From positions 29,042,862 to 29,106,861 of the forward strand of contig NC_060886.1 in NCBI RefSeq assembly GCF_014805685.1: DNA of 64,000 bases, written 5' to 3'. The position numbers were made by a program, and so were the translations under genes. The DNA is from Silurus meridionalis. Its lineage: Eukaryota > Chordata > Actinopteri > Siluriformes > Siluridae. Below the pieces are notes generated by a model. The model saw nothing but the letters and a program-made list of their open reading frames with translations. It made no database searches and was not told where the DNA came from. Below are positions 47,740 to 60,564 of this stretch, one piece after another (positions within the stretch are counted from its first letter, which is position 1; every line of letters begins with the position of its first letter).

Positions 47740-48340
47740 AGCAGCGCACGCGACACGGTCACGAGGTTGGTTGGTGAATTGTCCCTTCCCGCGCCCCGTA
47801 TCGGCCCTGCCGGTTCGCTTCCGGGTTTTTTTTTTAGTACCGAGCGGAGAGGAGATGCACACGGCACTCGAGTGAGGTAACTATATAAAAAAACCGCGAT
47901 TCCGTTTTCACACACTCCCACAACATGGACCCGAGACGTGAATACATGCGTAGCCATTCGTCTTGCGTTTGTAGGCAAAGCGGAATAATAAATATAGCGC
48001 GGGAAAAGGTTGAAGGTTCCCGGGGCTTCTCTCTCTCTCTCTCTCTCCTGGCGTTCTTGCGCGTTGACGTGTGCCTTTACCAAACCTGGATCTTAGCTCG
48101 GTGGTTAGCTTCACCGTTAGCATTAGCTATGCATTTCAATTTCCCTCCCGTGTTATTCTTTGTGACGATTTTGACAGAGGATGTAAAATGGCGGCGTCTT
48201 TATAAGAAGACTATAATAAAAGAATATCTTCAATTTTCTATCAATGTGTATGTGTGCGCGTGTCTGTGTGTGCGGGCGCGCGCTTGTCGGTGCGCATGCG
48301 CGCGTCTCATGAGGTTTAGCATTTAGCTAAAGTTGCCTCA
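47740..48340 (+). promoter_or_regulatory. CpG-rich promoter-like block (ETS, YY1, NRF1 motifs)
   Basis: This is a visibly CpG-rich island in an AT-rich landscape. It holds CGCTTCCGGG at 47,815-47,824 (reverse of the ETS/GABPA core), AAAATGGCGGC at 48,185-48,195 (a close match to the YY1 consensus typical just downstream of start sites), and TGCGCATGCGCG at 48,291-48,302 (an exact match to the NRF1 consensus). This trio is characteristic of vertebrate housekeeping promoters. The nearest downstream gene on the same strand is slc39a10, about 12.6 kb away, whose coding exon begins with a splice acceptor, so a non-coding first exon here fits. No transcript evidence is available, and a divergent or unrelated non-coding transcript is possible. 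Confidence 0.6.
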
Positions 48341-48834
48341 GCGTCCTCGGACGGGAAGTAATGCTTAAACAATATAACGAAATTGATTAAACGTGATATT
48401 TTGATAAAGAAAAATGGTTTGGAAAACCTCGGGGACTGGGTGTGGACTGGGTGCTGCTTATGGTAGGTTCGGAGCTCCGTTTTGAACTTAACCCTTTTAA
48501 CCGATTTATATTTTGTCCTGAAAAAAATGATAGAAATAATTGCTTTTGTCATGTGTTTATGATGAAATACACGTCAATGTTTTAACCAGAAACACTTCAC
48601 ATATTTTTATATTGTATTTATTTCGTGAATTCGTGTCCCGGATGAAACGCCTTTCACGCGCCGGAGCGTGCGCGTGGGCGGCGGTGTATCCATCCGGGGA
48701 ATGCGCAAAGGTGCGCGTGCTCGATTAAGTGCCCTTCTAAGGAAAGAGAGCTAGTGTGTAGACTCTGTATTAGTCACAAACCACTGCCTGGGGGTGTGTT
48801 TTTTTTTTATTATTTGGATTTATTTATGTATGTA
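48341..48834. other. Promoter-proximal flank
   Basis: CpGs persist to about 48,725 (GGCGGCGGTG and GTGCGCGTGC words), then a T run. A weak donor-like TATG|GTAGGT is at 48,462/48,463. Confidence 0.35.
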
Positions 48835-48995
48835 TATTAACGCAGGATAATTTTAACGGCACCCCTTAATGCGGCGCTCATTTCTGTTTGACTCTTTTTA
48901 TTAAACATCCAAATAAATACATATAAAAAAGGTGAAATTTAAACCTCCACTGCAACACATTTATTTACAAAGTCCTTTCTTTACTTCGCTTTATA

Positions 48996-49055
<60 letters not shown>

Positions 49056-49420
49056 TATATATATATATATATATATAATTATTGTTTAATCGCAAAAAAA
49101 TAGTTTTACTGCCAAGTTTGAATTCAAACACCAAAATCTGCCAAATCCGCCGATTAAAACCGTCCGTGTGGAAACAAAGCGAAAGTCCTGTTTGGGGTCC
49201 TGCTGGTTTACGTAATTTAAAACACAGTAGTTAAAAACGTCTTGAAGAATATTTTGTCTTCATGCTCTATGTTGAGTTCGGTTTCACTAATAATAAACAT
49301 AGAAGTGCATAAATTGTCCATATTTGTCCATGTTCATTAGATTGTTAAAGAGAAAGTATTCATTTAAGGTACATTTAAAACGTGTGATCAAGTTGCGATT
49401 AATCTCGATTGACAGCCCAT
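48835..49420. mobile_element. hAT-like dispersed element, copy 1
   Basis: Shares long stretches with 56,377-56,850, including GATTAAAACCGTCCGTGTGG and CACTAATAATAAACATA. The right end reads CGATTGACAGCCCA, the ending of a common fish hAT-type non-autonomous family. A TA microsatellite (48,999-49,078) interrupts it. Confidence 0.6.
48999..49078. repeat. TA microsatellite
   Basis: About 80 bases of alternating TA with one ATAATTAT interruption, inside the hAT-like element. Confidence 0.97.
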
Positions 49421-49568
49421 TATATACATATATATAATGACACGTACAAAAATGTGCATATGCTACTATTATAGGTGTTTTATGATTTGATTATTTTAAT
49501 TCTTTCTAATATAATAAATTCTGAATTGGGGTGAGTTTAATTTCTCAGTGCATGGAGATTTGAAAGTG

Positions 49569-49572
<4 letters not shown>

Positions 49573-49627
<55 letters not shown>
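49573..49627. repeat. TA microsatellite
   Basis: 55 bases of TA. Confidence 0.98.
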
Positions 49628-49630
<3 letters not shown>

Positions 49631-52600
49631 TAAAACTCCCTGCAGACTAAATTTCACAGTCATTTATGGAATTAAATGGGGGGAAAAAAAAAATATTCAC
49701 CGCATGGTACTGGTCCAAATTAGAGATAATGGTTATATGTAGTGCTAATGTTTTTGTTGATTTGGGAAATAAACGTTTAGACGTTTTTTGTTGTGAAACA
49801 CATTCACACTAACACGTACTGGTTGTGCAAAACGACTAAACGTCACCGTGTTACTTCACGGTGTGTCACCAAGCAGAGGTATTTGCACACTTCCTGCATA
49901 CCTCCATTAACAGAGTATATCTGATGACAGCACGGTTAGACTTATGGGTTTAGTACATTCTTCTGAAATTTCAGACAAGTCTGTGGAGCATCCAGGCCCT
50001 TAGACCTCATTATTAATGGTAATTATAACCAATTATGTCATCATTTGCCAGGTTAATGTCGACAGTGGCATCATACACTATTAAAACTCGATCTATTTTT
50101 ACCGGTTCATCAACAATATGCCATCAGTCTGACTCAGACACCATACGGGTGAGATGATTTCTTGATGTGTGCTTGTCACGTCGTGTTACAGGAGGACGTT
50201 TTTTCAGATCAGCAAGCTCTATAGGTCACAGAGTTTGAAGTGTTGTCATGCCAAACTCCATGTGTATTACATTCGAATCATTCATAACAACCTAATTGTT
50301 TTGAGTTATCATATGGGCCGTTGGGTTTGGTCACATGACCAGAATGTGCAAATAGACCCTTGTTTGAAGAACTGAACATTTTACTCAAAAGCCACAGAAT
50401 CGCTGCTGGCTATTTTAGAGGTCAGATCTATTTTCGATTGCGGTTTCAACTCGAACTAAATGCGTTCTTTCAATCCGGTGTGGACAATAGACAAAACGAC
50501 GAAGCGTTTCATGGATTTATACAGAATAAACAGCACAGAACCTCTGTTTTCATTTCAGATTCTTTTCCACCATGTCCAGAGATACACCCGTAATAAATAC
50601 ATCACCCCACCTTCCTATCGAACCCCTTCTAAGAAAAGGAAACCGTCTAAATCAGGGCACATTCCTTCAAATTAAACCATATTCCAGGCTGATCTTGTCT
50701 CAGCTTGGACCTTCTGGATCGGTTCCTGTAATAATACGCGAATAGAAAATTGGGTGCCGTTGGGAACTAGTCATGATTGATATTTTTCAAGAATTGCCAA
50801 CCCCCATAAGCGTTATTACTCATTATTATCTATCTAATCTAAGTGCTGAATTTTCTGTACAGACTAAGAATAAATACAAATGCGTAGCAGTTTAATTGAC
50901 GTGTGTGTGCTCATTTCTTGTCAAATGCACCATTGTTAATTGTTATAATATGATGCTATTTATATTTATTTATGTATAAAACAGATTTAGTTGCATCTCT
51001 TAGGTACGGGTTTAAATAGGAGTCAGGAGTGGGCGGGGCTTGCGTTTCCTCATGTTTCTTCAGAGAAAGATTTCTGCATGATTTGGATTCTCACAGTTTC
51101 TCTTCCTCTTCCTCATGCTTTTCTTCAGCACAGCTGATTTTCACGCGCTGTGGCGTATTGGTTTTTGTCTGTATATACTATAATACGGATGCACATTACC
51201 GCTGTTTAATGAGCAAAGGTTTCAGTTCCAAAAAAAAACCAACAAAAAGAAGTTTCGGTGTTTTATTTAAAATTTGTACAAATGATTCCCATTAAACAAA
51301 CGTGGTTTAGGCTGGCAGGCAGTAGGACTCATGTACCAAGTTCTTAGTAAATTGAGTAAATGTTTGCGTCACCTAAACGGAAGTAAAATAAAGTTTCCCA
51401 ATGAGGAGGATCTGAGGGTTGTTGTTTTTGTTTTGTTCTTGGATTTATGAATAAATTATACCCAGTTAAATAACCCCTTTAACTATATATTTTATCGAGT
51501 TAAAGATATAAGTTTAACGAGTTTAACACCGGCGGCGAATTTTTTCCTCAAAATGTTATGACTTTATTCTCGTAAACTCCGATTATTATTATTATTATTA
51601 ATTTTTTTGGTTTTTTTTTAATGCGACACTAAAACGCCTTCATACATTAGACTAAGCGTATAGAGACAAATTAATGACACTAATGGTTTGGGGATGATGT
51701 TTATTGGCTAAACATATAAAATGTAATGATTTTCAATGAAATGAATGAAATGAAAAATATTTTTTTTATGAAAAATGGCGGTTGTGAAAAATGTATTCAT
51801 TAATCAAACACACAGCTCACGTTGTTAAAAGAAGACGTGTGTTGGCTCCCCGTGTCGTTTTTGGAAACCACATATGAACTTCTTGGAGTGAAGCCAGAAC
51901 GTTGGATGAAGCCACTGATGTTTAATCAGTTCTTTAACCTCCAGGTTGTTCCCACACGACTACAAATAACTCAAAATATAAGATGGAAGTAAAAACAAAT
52001 AAATGAGGTGTGTTTTTTTTTTTTTTTTTTTTATTAGATATTTTTTGAATTCTTACTGAGCATGAAAACGAAAGACACCTTTGAAATTCTCATCTTACCT
52101 ACCGTGAGCTTGAGTCGAAAATGCACGTTGATGCTTGCATGGATTTAAAAGAACGTCGAGTATTTGAACATTTCAGTAAAAAAACGTGCAAAATTCATGG
52201 GATCGATGGTGTGCACTGGAGTCGGTCATCTTTCAAACGACCACACGCTTGTAACAATCTCCAGCTCCCGTGACCTCATATGTGTTTTTTTTTTTTTTTT
52301 CCATATAGCAGGCTGTTGGTGTTAAGGGATTAATGCATCAGCACGCTTGTAGATTCCTCGAATTTTTCAGGTTTTGCTGATATAAGCCTGATGAAAGGGT
52401 GGTCTGAAGGTCGAACTTTAACCTTCATTTGCAGGTTGGGTCATACGGCTTTGTTCGTATGGTTTCCATGAAGGATTTGAGTGAAATTCCATAAATGACT
52501 TTCCAACCTTTCAGTGTATTTGGTGTTTTTGTTGTTGAAATTGTAGCTAGAGGGAAATTCGATGCCTTGCGAGGTGAACAGATGAATCCGAAATTGAGCT

Positions 52601-53094
52601 CTCAGGCTATTTTTAGTATCTGATTATCACGAGCATCAGTGCAACCCGCCGTCTCGGATTTCAGCCTCCGACGGGCCGCCACTTCATTCCCGAGACGTTT
52701 CTCAAGATGCCGAATGTCATACACATCTGGAGTGTCAAGGCCACCTGCAAATTCGCTCGCTACGAGGATATCACACTGGTTAAAGTTTAAAATTAGTTTT
52801 GGTTTTTTTTCTGCTCTGTTTTAACATCAAATCCAATGTTTATTCCCCCAACACCAATCATTGACAATATTAGTGTCATTCTCGTGCCAGTTTTCTTTTC
52901 ACATCCCCAGATGTGCACACAGATGTGCGTCCAGCATTCATTTCCACGCGTGATTTAATAAATAAAACGTACACATATTTCCTACCTAATCTCTAAACAT
53001 TGCTAAGGAGTATTTGATGCGTCTACGCAGCAGATTATTATTATTTTTTGGTTCTTATGTGAAATCAAGGCATGGATTAGCAGGACAGTGTAAC
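49628..53094. other. Presumed slc39a10 first intron or upstream DNA
   Basis: No exon or repeat family recognised. A GC box (GGGCGGGGC) is at 51,031-51,039; poly-T tracts are at 52,013-52,032 and 52,286-52,300. Confidence 0.45.
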
Positions 53095-53600
53095 GAGGCG
53101 GGGCAAAAGTATACACACCCCTGCTGAAAATTGATGTGGAAAAAAAGAGACGATTCAGACATCCATATGAACGATCTAGTAGAGTCAATATTTTGCTAAA
53201 TGTGCATGTTTATGAAAGCGCCAATCTTTTTTATTTCCTTTGTGTTTTACTATATGTATAGTGGTTGCAATGGTGGACATTGTCCCAAAGCAAGTTTAAT
53301 CAAGAACAACCCCCCCCTTTTTCCATCATGAACAAAAGTATTGGCACCCTGGGGTTCTCTGGGATAAGTAATAAGGGCTGGAGAAGGCCCATTCCCACCA
53401 CCACCATGTGCAATTAGAGGCCTGGGAAAATCCGATTTTGAGCAGAACTTTTTGCTTCTTTATAGGAAAATTAAGCACGTTTTTCTCCCACATATTTTTC
53501 CCCCTTAGTAGATTTCAATTCCTTATCACAAACAACTGTTACATTGTCACATGACTTTTTTTCTTCTGAATTTGTCCCGTCACTAAACCTGGATTTTCAC
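53095..53600. mobile_element. Unclassified DNA-transposon-like relic
   Basis: GGCAAAAGTATACACACCCC and GAACAAAAGTATTGGCACCC are terminal-repeat-like phrases of fish Tc1 families. The interior is not recognisable. Confidence 0.35.
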
Positions 53601-54179
53601 TTGATTTACTTGATGTCGTTTTTCAATAACGCAGTTTATTATTATTAATTATTATTAGTACTAACATTTGCGAACATCAACAGCTTTAAAACAATTTTAA
53701 ATCAAATGCCTTCTTGGTGTAAATAATGTAAAATAATATTTTATAATATCTGATCAACATAAAATATATAAAAACAAAATAGAATAAATAAAAAATAATG
53801 CAATACATCATTATATTATATTATTATATAAAATTGTATTAAATCAAATTGAATAAATGGAAAAACTGTTTCGATCCCAGTTGGGCGATACGGATTTGTG
53901 TACGTTTTCAAGTTTAAACGAACTTTTAAAACGTCTGTGAATACGTGTCCCATTACACCACTGTCCATTTCTTGGTGTAAAAACCTCATGACGATTATAA
54001 AAAGCGCTTTAATGTTAGAACAATATACAATATAGTTTCCTAGAAGCGAGGTGAAGCTGGCCTTCGTTTAGCACCCGAAACTTCACAGCTGTTCAATCAA
54101 GCGTTCCTAATCTCTCAAAGTTCACAGCTCACTGATGTTCCTCAGCTTGCTTCTTTTTTCCCCTTCAGCATGCGGTCAC

Positions 54180-54390
54180 TCCGGTAGCCGATTAACTTAA
54201 ATCCCCCTCGCCACCCACCCATTCCTATGCATACAAGTCCGCAACCGCGCCCTTCTTGACCCAAAAAATGCATCAGCGTGAAGGAGGCGTCCTGCACGCT
54301 GCTGTAGGAGAACATTAAAGGCAGGTCGATCTCCTCAGTCCGTCCGCGCGGCTCGTTCAGCTATCCAGACCAAACTTCGGACGGAAGGTA
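54180..54390 (+). promoter_or_regulatory. Possible alternative 5' exon or promoter
   Basis: A short GC-richer segment with several CpGs (CCGTCCGCGCGGCTCG at 54,341-54,356) ends in a plausible donor, GGAAG|GTACGC, at 54,389/54,390. One metal-response core (TGCACGC) is at 54,293-54,299. It lies 6.5 kb upstream of the slc39a10 coding exon. There is no obvious start-site motif, so support is weak. Confidence 0.3.
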
Positions 54391-56376
54391 CGCAAGGCCT
54401 GAGAGACGCATCACAGGTGCACCGTCGCCTTGTGCTGAAGGATTCGATTCAAACTTTTAATTGTTTTTGAAATGATATGTAGCTTTTACTCACTCGTTTT
54501 ACTTTATTGTAGGACTTTCGTGTCTGAGAAGTCCAGGGTTCAGGGATCAGCACTTCAGGATCAGCGCTCGAAGGTGACGCTCAGGGCGGGAAAATTCCCA
54601 GAAACTTTCTATGGGAACTTTTATTTTCTGGGGAATTTGGGTAATATTGCAAGTTTATGGAAATTAATTAGACATTTTTTTTGGAAATTGATGTAAACCC
54701 CTGGCATGCATGCAAACTAATACAGATTTTTTTTTTCTTTGAGATTTTTTACTTTGTCAATTGTTAGACTGTGTTGCACGCAGCACAAGGAAGTTTCCGA
54801 CGTTATTTTGTGTGCAAGATTGAAAAAAACGGTGTGTTATGTTACGGTGGAAATGCACATGGCCTCAGTAGAAATTCAGGTTGAAATTAAACTGAATAAA
54901 ATCGGGTGGTTTGAACCCAAATGATCTACATTTAAGTTCCCTGCTGACCTTTTGTAAAATTTGCTGTTATAATTCCCGTTAATTCCGTAAATTTGCGGAA
55001 TTTTGCAACCTTGCGGTCGGACGAAGGACATTTGAAGACGCAATCTTATTTCCAAACACTAGCGGCGATGCTAATATACATATAATATATATATATATAC
55101 ACGATACTATATGATTTTATATATATATAAAAATCTGTCCAAACCTGCCTATCAGGGAAAAGTAAGTAAAAAAAAAATGTATTCACATCATCGTATTTGT
55201 TGCTAGTTAAGTGCGAATCTTTTGCCGTGTTTTGACACATCGAGCTTGAGAGCCTTTTAACCTCGCCGGTCATCTATCTGGGTCGTACGTGTTTGGTTTT
55301 ACGGTGTGTCTTGTTTATTTTTAAGGTAGGCGTATGTGCCTTTTTGACTAAAGGATCAAGGATTTCTGGGCTTGGCTCCCTGTAGCTCAGGCATTTGTTT
55401 CTTTTGGATCATCTTTTAACATTGCGCAAGAAAGATCGGTGTCACCTGGGATCACGTTGACGTTTCGATTTATAGAACACAACGGCTGATAGCGGGGTTC
55501 CTTCAGGTCCAAAAATATTTGTTTCCATACTATCACCCTGTTCGGTGTTCTAATATATGTATATATTATTATTTTTTTTTTTTTTTTTTTTTTTTTACTA
55601 ATTCAATTTTTTCCACAATTTTTTAAAAAATCTGGAAACATCCGAAAACGTTTGTGTCATTGGATTGGATTTTAGTTCTGTTTTGTAGTTTCTTGGCGAG
55701 TTGCACGTAAACAATCCTTCCGATGCTGTAGGATTGAAAGTTGAAAGTCGATTCTATTAATCAATAATTAAAATGCGACATTATAACGTAACGCATGTTT
55801 ATAGTTGCAGTTTAAAAATCATTACTTTAGATCTTTAATATTTGAAAAGTCTACTCTGGAAAAGTCTGGAATTTTGAAATGAAAAATGTGTAGGAACCCT
55901 GTGTTCAAGTGATCAGAATTTTTTAGGGATGCCTCAAGAGAGTATGCTTTTATTTGTCTAGTTTTTTATTTATACCCATTGTTCTAAGTACCGATCATGT
56001 GTCTCACCAGGTAGTACAGAGTAGAGCGTATTTGAGCATCGTATCGACCAGTCTCTAGAATTAAAATTTTCCTCTTGAATGATCTGCACAGGTTTGGTCA
56101 GCACGGCTCCACTTTGCTTCCAGCCCATGCTGTTCCATCCCTCCATCTGCCACAGCGTTCCAAAGCCTCTGCTCATTGCTCCAGACTATCAAGGCTTTGC
56201 GAAAACATATGCACATGCTCACTTATGTGGACTTGTTTTCTTTGTGTCTATATTTACATTTGGACGGTTTAGCAGACGTACGTCTCGAACCAGTCACTGG
56301 ATTTTAAATGCGTAATTCAGCCAGGAACTGATGAATGCTAAACTTTTTAGACTTCATTTTGTGCTTATGTGTTTAT
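54391..56376. other. Presumed slc39a10 intron
   Basis: Poly-T tract at 55,570-55,596; ATAT-rich at 55,077-55,130. No exon recognised. The stretch 53,601-54,179 is AT-rich and featureless. Confidence 0.45.
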
Positions 56377-56850
56377 CAGGGCTATAAAAACAAACTCGTC
56401 AATAACGCATTAACGCAAATTCATTTTAACGCCACAAATTTTATCAACACGCGATCAACGCATTTCTGAGTTTTGATAAAAAAAATCTACACACATAACT
56501 ATAAAGGAGGTGAAAATAAAACCTCCAAAGCAACACTTTTTTCCACGACGTTCTTCCTCTAATCTGATATAAAAAAAAATCTATAAATAAACCTTTTTAA
56601 ATCACTAAACATTTACTTTACGGAAGACACGCACATCCGGCGATTAAAACCGTCCGTGTGGAAACATGGCAAAAGTTCCGTTTAGCGTTCCTGAAGATTT
56701 CCGTCATTTAAAACGCCACAATTACTTTAAAAACATTTACAAGAATAGTTTGTCTTCATGCTCACGGTTGAGTTCTGTTTCACTAATAATAAACATACAT
56801 TTGCATAAAGCGTCCATATTTGTCCACGATTGTCAGTATTGAATTCCAGT
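56377..56850. mobile_element. hAT-like dispersed element, copy 2
   Basis: Starts CAGGGCTATAAAA, a hAT-like terminal sequence, and runs collinear with the 48.8-kb copy. Its right end is truncated or too diverged to recognise. Confidence 0.55.
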
Positions 56851-57357
56851 TCCAAGTTCGAATTCGTTGGAAAACCAGTGCCGTCTTGAAGTTTTTTTTT
56901 CCTTCGCTAGATTTTAATCAGTGGAAAAAAACAACAAAAGCATGCTGTTTTTCACTACGAATATACACCACGGTTCTGCTGAGAGGGTGTGTAAGGGTTC
57001 TCTCCTCTCACTGTGCGTCTACTCTCCCTATAAAGATCTGACAGACCTTCGAGCTCACATAGAGCGTCCTCCATAGATATGTTTGTGCCACATATTTAAT
57101 GATTTGGGGAGCATTATAACGTCTTAGAGCAAAAACCAGCCCACATAGCTTTAATGTTAACGGTTTCTTGAAGCTCCAGGAGCGGAAATCACGTTCCGAT
57201 GGAACATCAGAACCCGGATTGAAGTTCAATCCGATCTCTTGTCATCATTCCCTTTAAAGTTTGCGAGTTAATCAGCCGGTTTGGTTGATTGATACATCCA
57301 TAGACTTACCTCACGGCTCAGTGGGTGTTTGTTTATTCGCTATTTTATATGTTGTCT

Positions 57358-57358
<1 letters not shown>

Positions 57359-57435
<77 letters not shown>

Positions 57436-57442
57436 TGTGTGT
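57359..57442. repeat. TG microsatellite
   Basis: 84 bases of TG with one TTTG interruption. The Cys/Val-rich frames are repeat products. Confidence 0.98.
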
Positions 57443-58172
57443 AAGAGAGCCAGATCGGCAATTAAACAAACGAAGCAGCCTGTGAATAATGGGATAATCC
57501 GGTTTGGCTTTACCGTAAGCCCCGTCGATCCGGGTTACACGTCGGTCGCTGAACCAAGGACTGACTCGCGCTCGAGCGAAGCTGGAGAGACGAAACGAGG
57601 CGAGTCATGAGAGTGCATGAGAGTCATATGAACTCAGCTGACTTAAAGACTTTGGGAAGTTTCCTGAGCAGCACAGTCTCTCCTAAAACAATGCCCTCAT
57701 CTCTAGCTTTTGTCCAGCAGCTTAGAAACAAGGGGCTTAATCATATCGCTGACCTTCTACTGTGCCAAATTGTTGTCACTCACTTTTGTCTTCTTTTTTT
57801 TTTTTTTTGTCATGGAGTTTCTGAGATTGCTTAGAGATGAAATAACAGGCTGAAACGCTTTTCTGATACAAACCACTACTTTGTGATTCAGTTTCAGAGC
57901 AGAGTGAAGAGTCGGGGGGAGAAAGTCTTCGCATCAGGACCGGGGCCGAAGTGGAGGGCCGTAGTTGTACGGTACGTACTGGTTAGTTTACAACAAAAAA
58001 CCCCTCATGCTCTAAAGTCTGATGTTAGACTGGACGCTGTGTGTGTATGTGTGTAATGAAACAATGATCAAACAATGATCAAACAATGTGTTCAAAGCAG
58101 TTAAAAAAGAAGGTGTAATCATATATATAAATCAAACGAGTACGCCAACCACACCCCCCCTCCCTCCCCACC

Positions 58173-58173
<1 letters not shown>

Positions 58174-58231
<58 letters not shown>

Positions 58232-58233
58232 AC
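58174..58233. repeat. CA microsatellite
   Basis: About 60 bases of CA with one CTCA interruption, preceded by a C-rich run. Confidence 0.97.
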
Positions 58234-59414
58234 CACTGACCAGGCAGATACTAAGGATGATTAAATACATGAATGCTGCAAATTCCTCGTTCCTGCTTAT
58301 AAATATGGTCTTTTATTGTGTTGTGGGCTTCAGATGAAGTGTGTGTATATAATTGACGTTGTTTTAGTGCCACATAAAGACCTTCACGGTTTCAGCCCCA
58401 CCTACTTAAATTTCAGCGCACGTATCACTGTTCACTAATATCAACGATTTCCTTCCCCTCAAAGCTTCAAGAGTCGAGTATGTCTACATGTGTACATACG
58501 TCCTGTGCTGCACATGTGACTCCTCACCAGCACCTCGGAGTAGTTCCACCGTGTCATCATGTGTGCTCGCTCTTCCAGCAGATTCCGGTCTGATCCGAAG
58601 TGTCTCATGATTTTTTATTTTTTTTTTTTTTTTTTTCTCCCCCACACACGCGCCTTTAGCTTAAAAACAAACCCTTTTGCGCAGGTAACAAAGAGCACAT
58701 TGAGCAGGCAACACTGCCTCGTTTGTGAGGCCCGATCGCCTCGGAATGAGCTGCGCGATTGCCCTTTCCTATCTCCTGCGGGGTTCAGAGGTCACTGCAC
58801 TCGCATGTTTATAAACACAGGCAGCGAGCGCTCAGACCGAGGCTCGATACTCACTGTTTGAAAGCGAAAGCCAGCCTGACCCGCGTGTCTTTTTAATTCC
58901 ACGTAAGCGTCGCGATCGGGAAGCACACACTCAAGCTGGTGTAAGTACAACACGTATGAGACCACCAAAGCAGGAGAAACCCATCGAAGCTGCTCGCTGC
59001 CAGTTTCTTCTTCTTTTTTTTTTTCCTCAACTGCCTTACGAACGATTTCATTATTTCTTTTTTTTTACGCAGCAGCATGTGATGCGATCTCGATCTAGCC
59101 AGAGCTGTTACATTTACGATCTCTTCTGAAGTGTAATAAAGAATTATTTAGGCTGTAATCTTTTGTTTCGCAATGGACCGCTCGAGGATAAAAGCGTATC
59201 AAAGCGATAATAGTTATGATTTTTTCCTTCCTTCTTCCACTCGTTCCCCTCAGGACTGATGTCGCGATCGAGCGTCGAGCGCTTTCAATTTCGCAGACGT
59301 CTCGAACGCCAGAAAACGAAGAACTTCCGCATTGCGTCCGCAACTGAGATTGACGTCTCCGCTGCTCAGTTACCTTTTATAGGGCTGGTCCTTGAATTGA
59401 CAGACAAGCCGATT

Positions 59415-59458
<44 letters not shown>

Positions 59459-59459
59459 T
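59415..59459. repeat. TTTC microsatellite
   Basis: About 11 TTTC units. TAAA units follow at 59,771-59,800 and TTTA units at 60,532-60,563. Confidence 0.97.
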
Positions 59460-59924
59460 GTTTTGTTTTTTTAAATCAAAACTCTTGCTTGCATTTGCCT
59501 TTCATCTCTCAGGGCATTTATTCTGTTTTTGAAGTCTTTATTTGTTGAAATCCTCCCTCCTTTTTCTTGCTCTTTCTTTTTCTCCTCATCCCTCCTTCTC
59601 TTGCTCTCTCTCAATCTCTCTTTTCTTTTCTTTTTTTTTTTTGCTCTCTTCACCAGAGGGTGCATTTCTTTGTAAACAGCACTTCTCCAATGTGACCATC
59701 ACTTTTTGTCGTTTTTTTTTCTCTCACACAACAGAGGCTGATGATAGAGAAATGATGTCAGTCACATCTTTAAATAAATAAATAAATAAATAAATAAACA
59801 GATTAGGTGATGAGAATAATCGGCTGCAGATACGAATTCTGGAAATTTACGCCGTTTGTATGTCGATTTATCAAGTTAGCGATTGAGTGGTTTTGTCCTC
59901 CAGGTATGTTTGTGAAAACTTGTA

Positions 59925-60320
59925 TCTACTGGGTTCAAATGATTTTAAACAGGACTTCATTTAGCGATGTCCATGTGACGCTTCCTCTAACGCTCATTGA
60001 AATGCTCATGCAGCACTTGTGTTTGTTTTCTGTTCGTTTCTGTGGTGTTGTAGTTCTTCCTTTCTTCCTTCCAAATATAATTCGCTTGTATTACGACTTC
60101 ATATGAGACCAACAGCCAATCAGCTACTGTTATTAGAGCGAATCTCTCTCTCTCGGATTGTACCACAGACGTGAAACGGATGCTATTTGTCAGCGTTTAG
60201 GGCTGGGTTAAGGGTAACAACGTATTTTTGTGTTTGTGCGTGTGTTTGTTGTCGTGATATAGATCTTAAATTTGATTCTTAATGGTTTTAAAAAGGTCTT
60301 AAATAGTTTTACTATCTATG
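59925..60320. mobile_element. hAT-like MITE relic, LINE-free copy
   Basis: Collinear with the arms of the 9.70-10.76 kb element: GATGTCCATGT, CTCATTGAAA, GAGACCAACAGCCAATCAGCT and AAAAAGGTCTTAAA are shared in order. It lacks the reverse-transcriptase insert, so it acts as the empty-site comparison. Confidence 0.7.
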
Positions 60321-60533
60321 ATCTATGAGTTTACGGTGGTATTTTTCTTTCTTTTATTCAACTTACCAGAATTGTTATAGAATTGTTCCTTTTATTTATT
60401 TACTTATTTATTTAACAATTTAATTAATTTTATTTATTTATTACCAAGTTATTCATTACTAATTTATTTATTAGCAATTATTGAAAATTATTTAACTAAT
60501 CAGAATTCTTATAGAATTGTCCCATTTAATCAT

Positions 60534-60564
<31 letters not shown>

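Larger units (their letters stand above)
56851..59924. other. Presumed slc39a10 intron with microsatellites
   Basis: Contains the TG, CA and TTTC tracts listed separately. Some CpG-rich stretches occur at 57,530-57,605 and 58,720-58,925. No exon recognised. Confidence 0.45.

Noticed and set aside
57261..57610. Cys/Val-rich frames
   Set aside because: Translation of the TG microsatellite.
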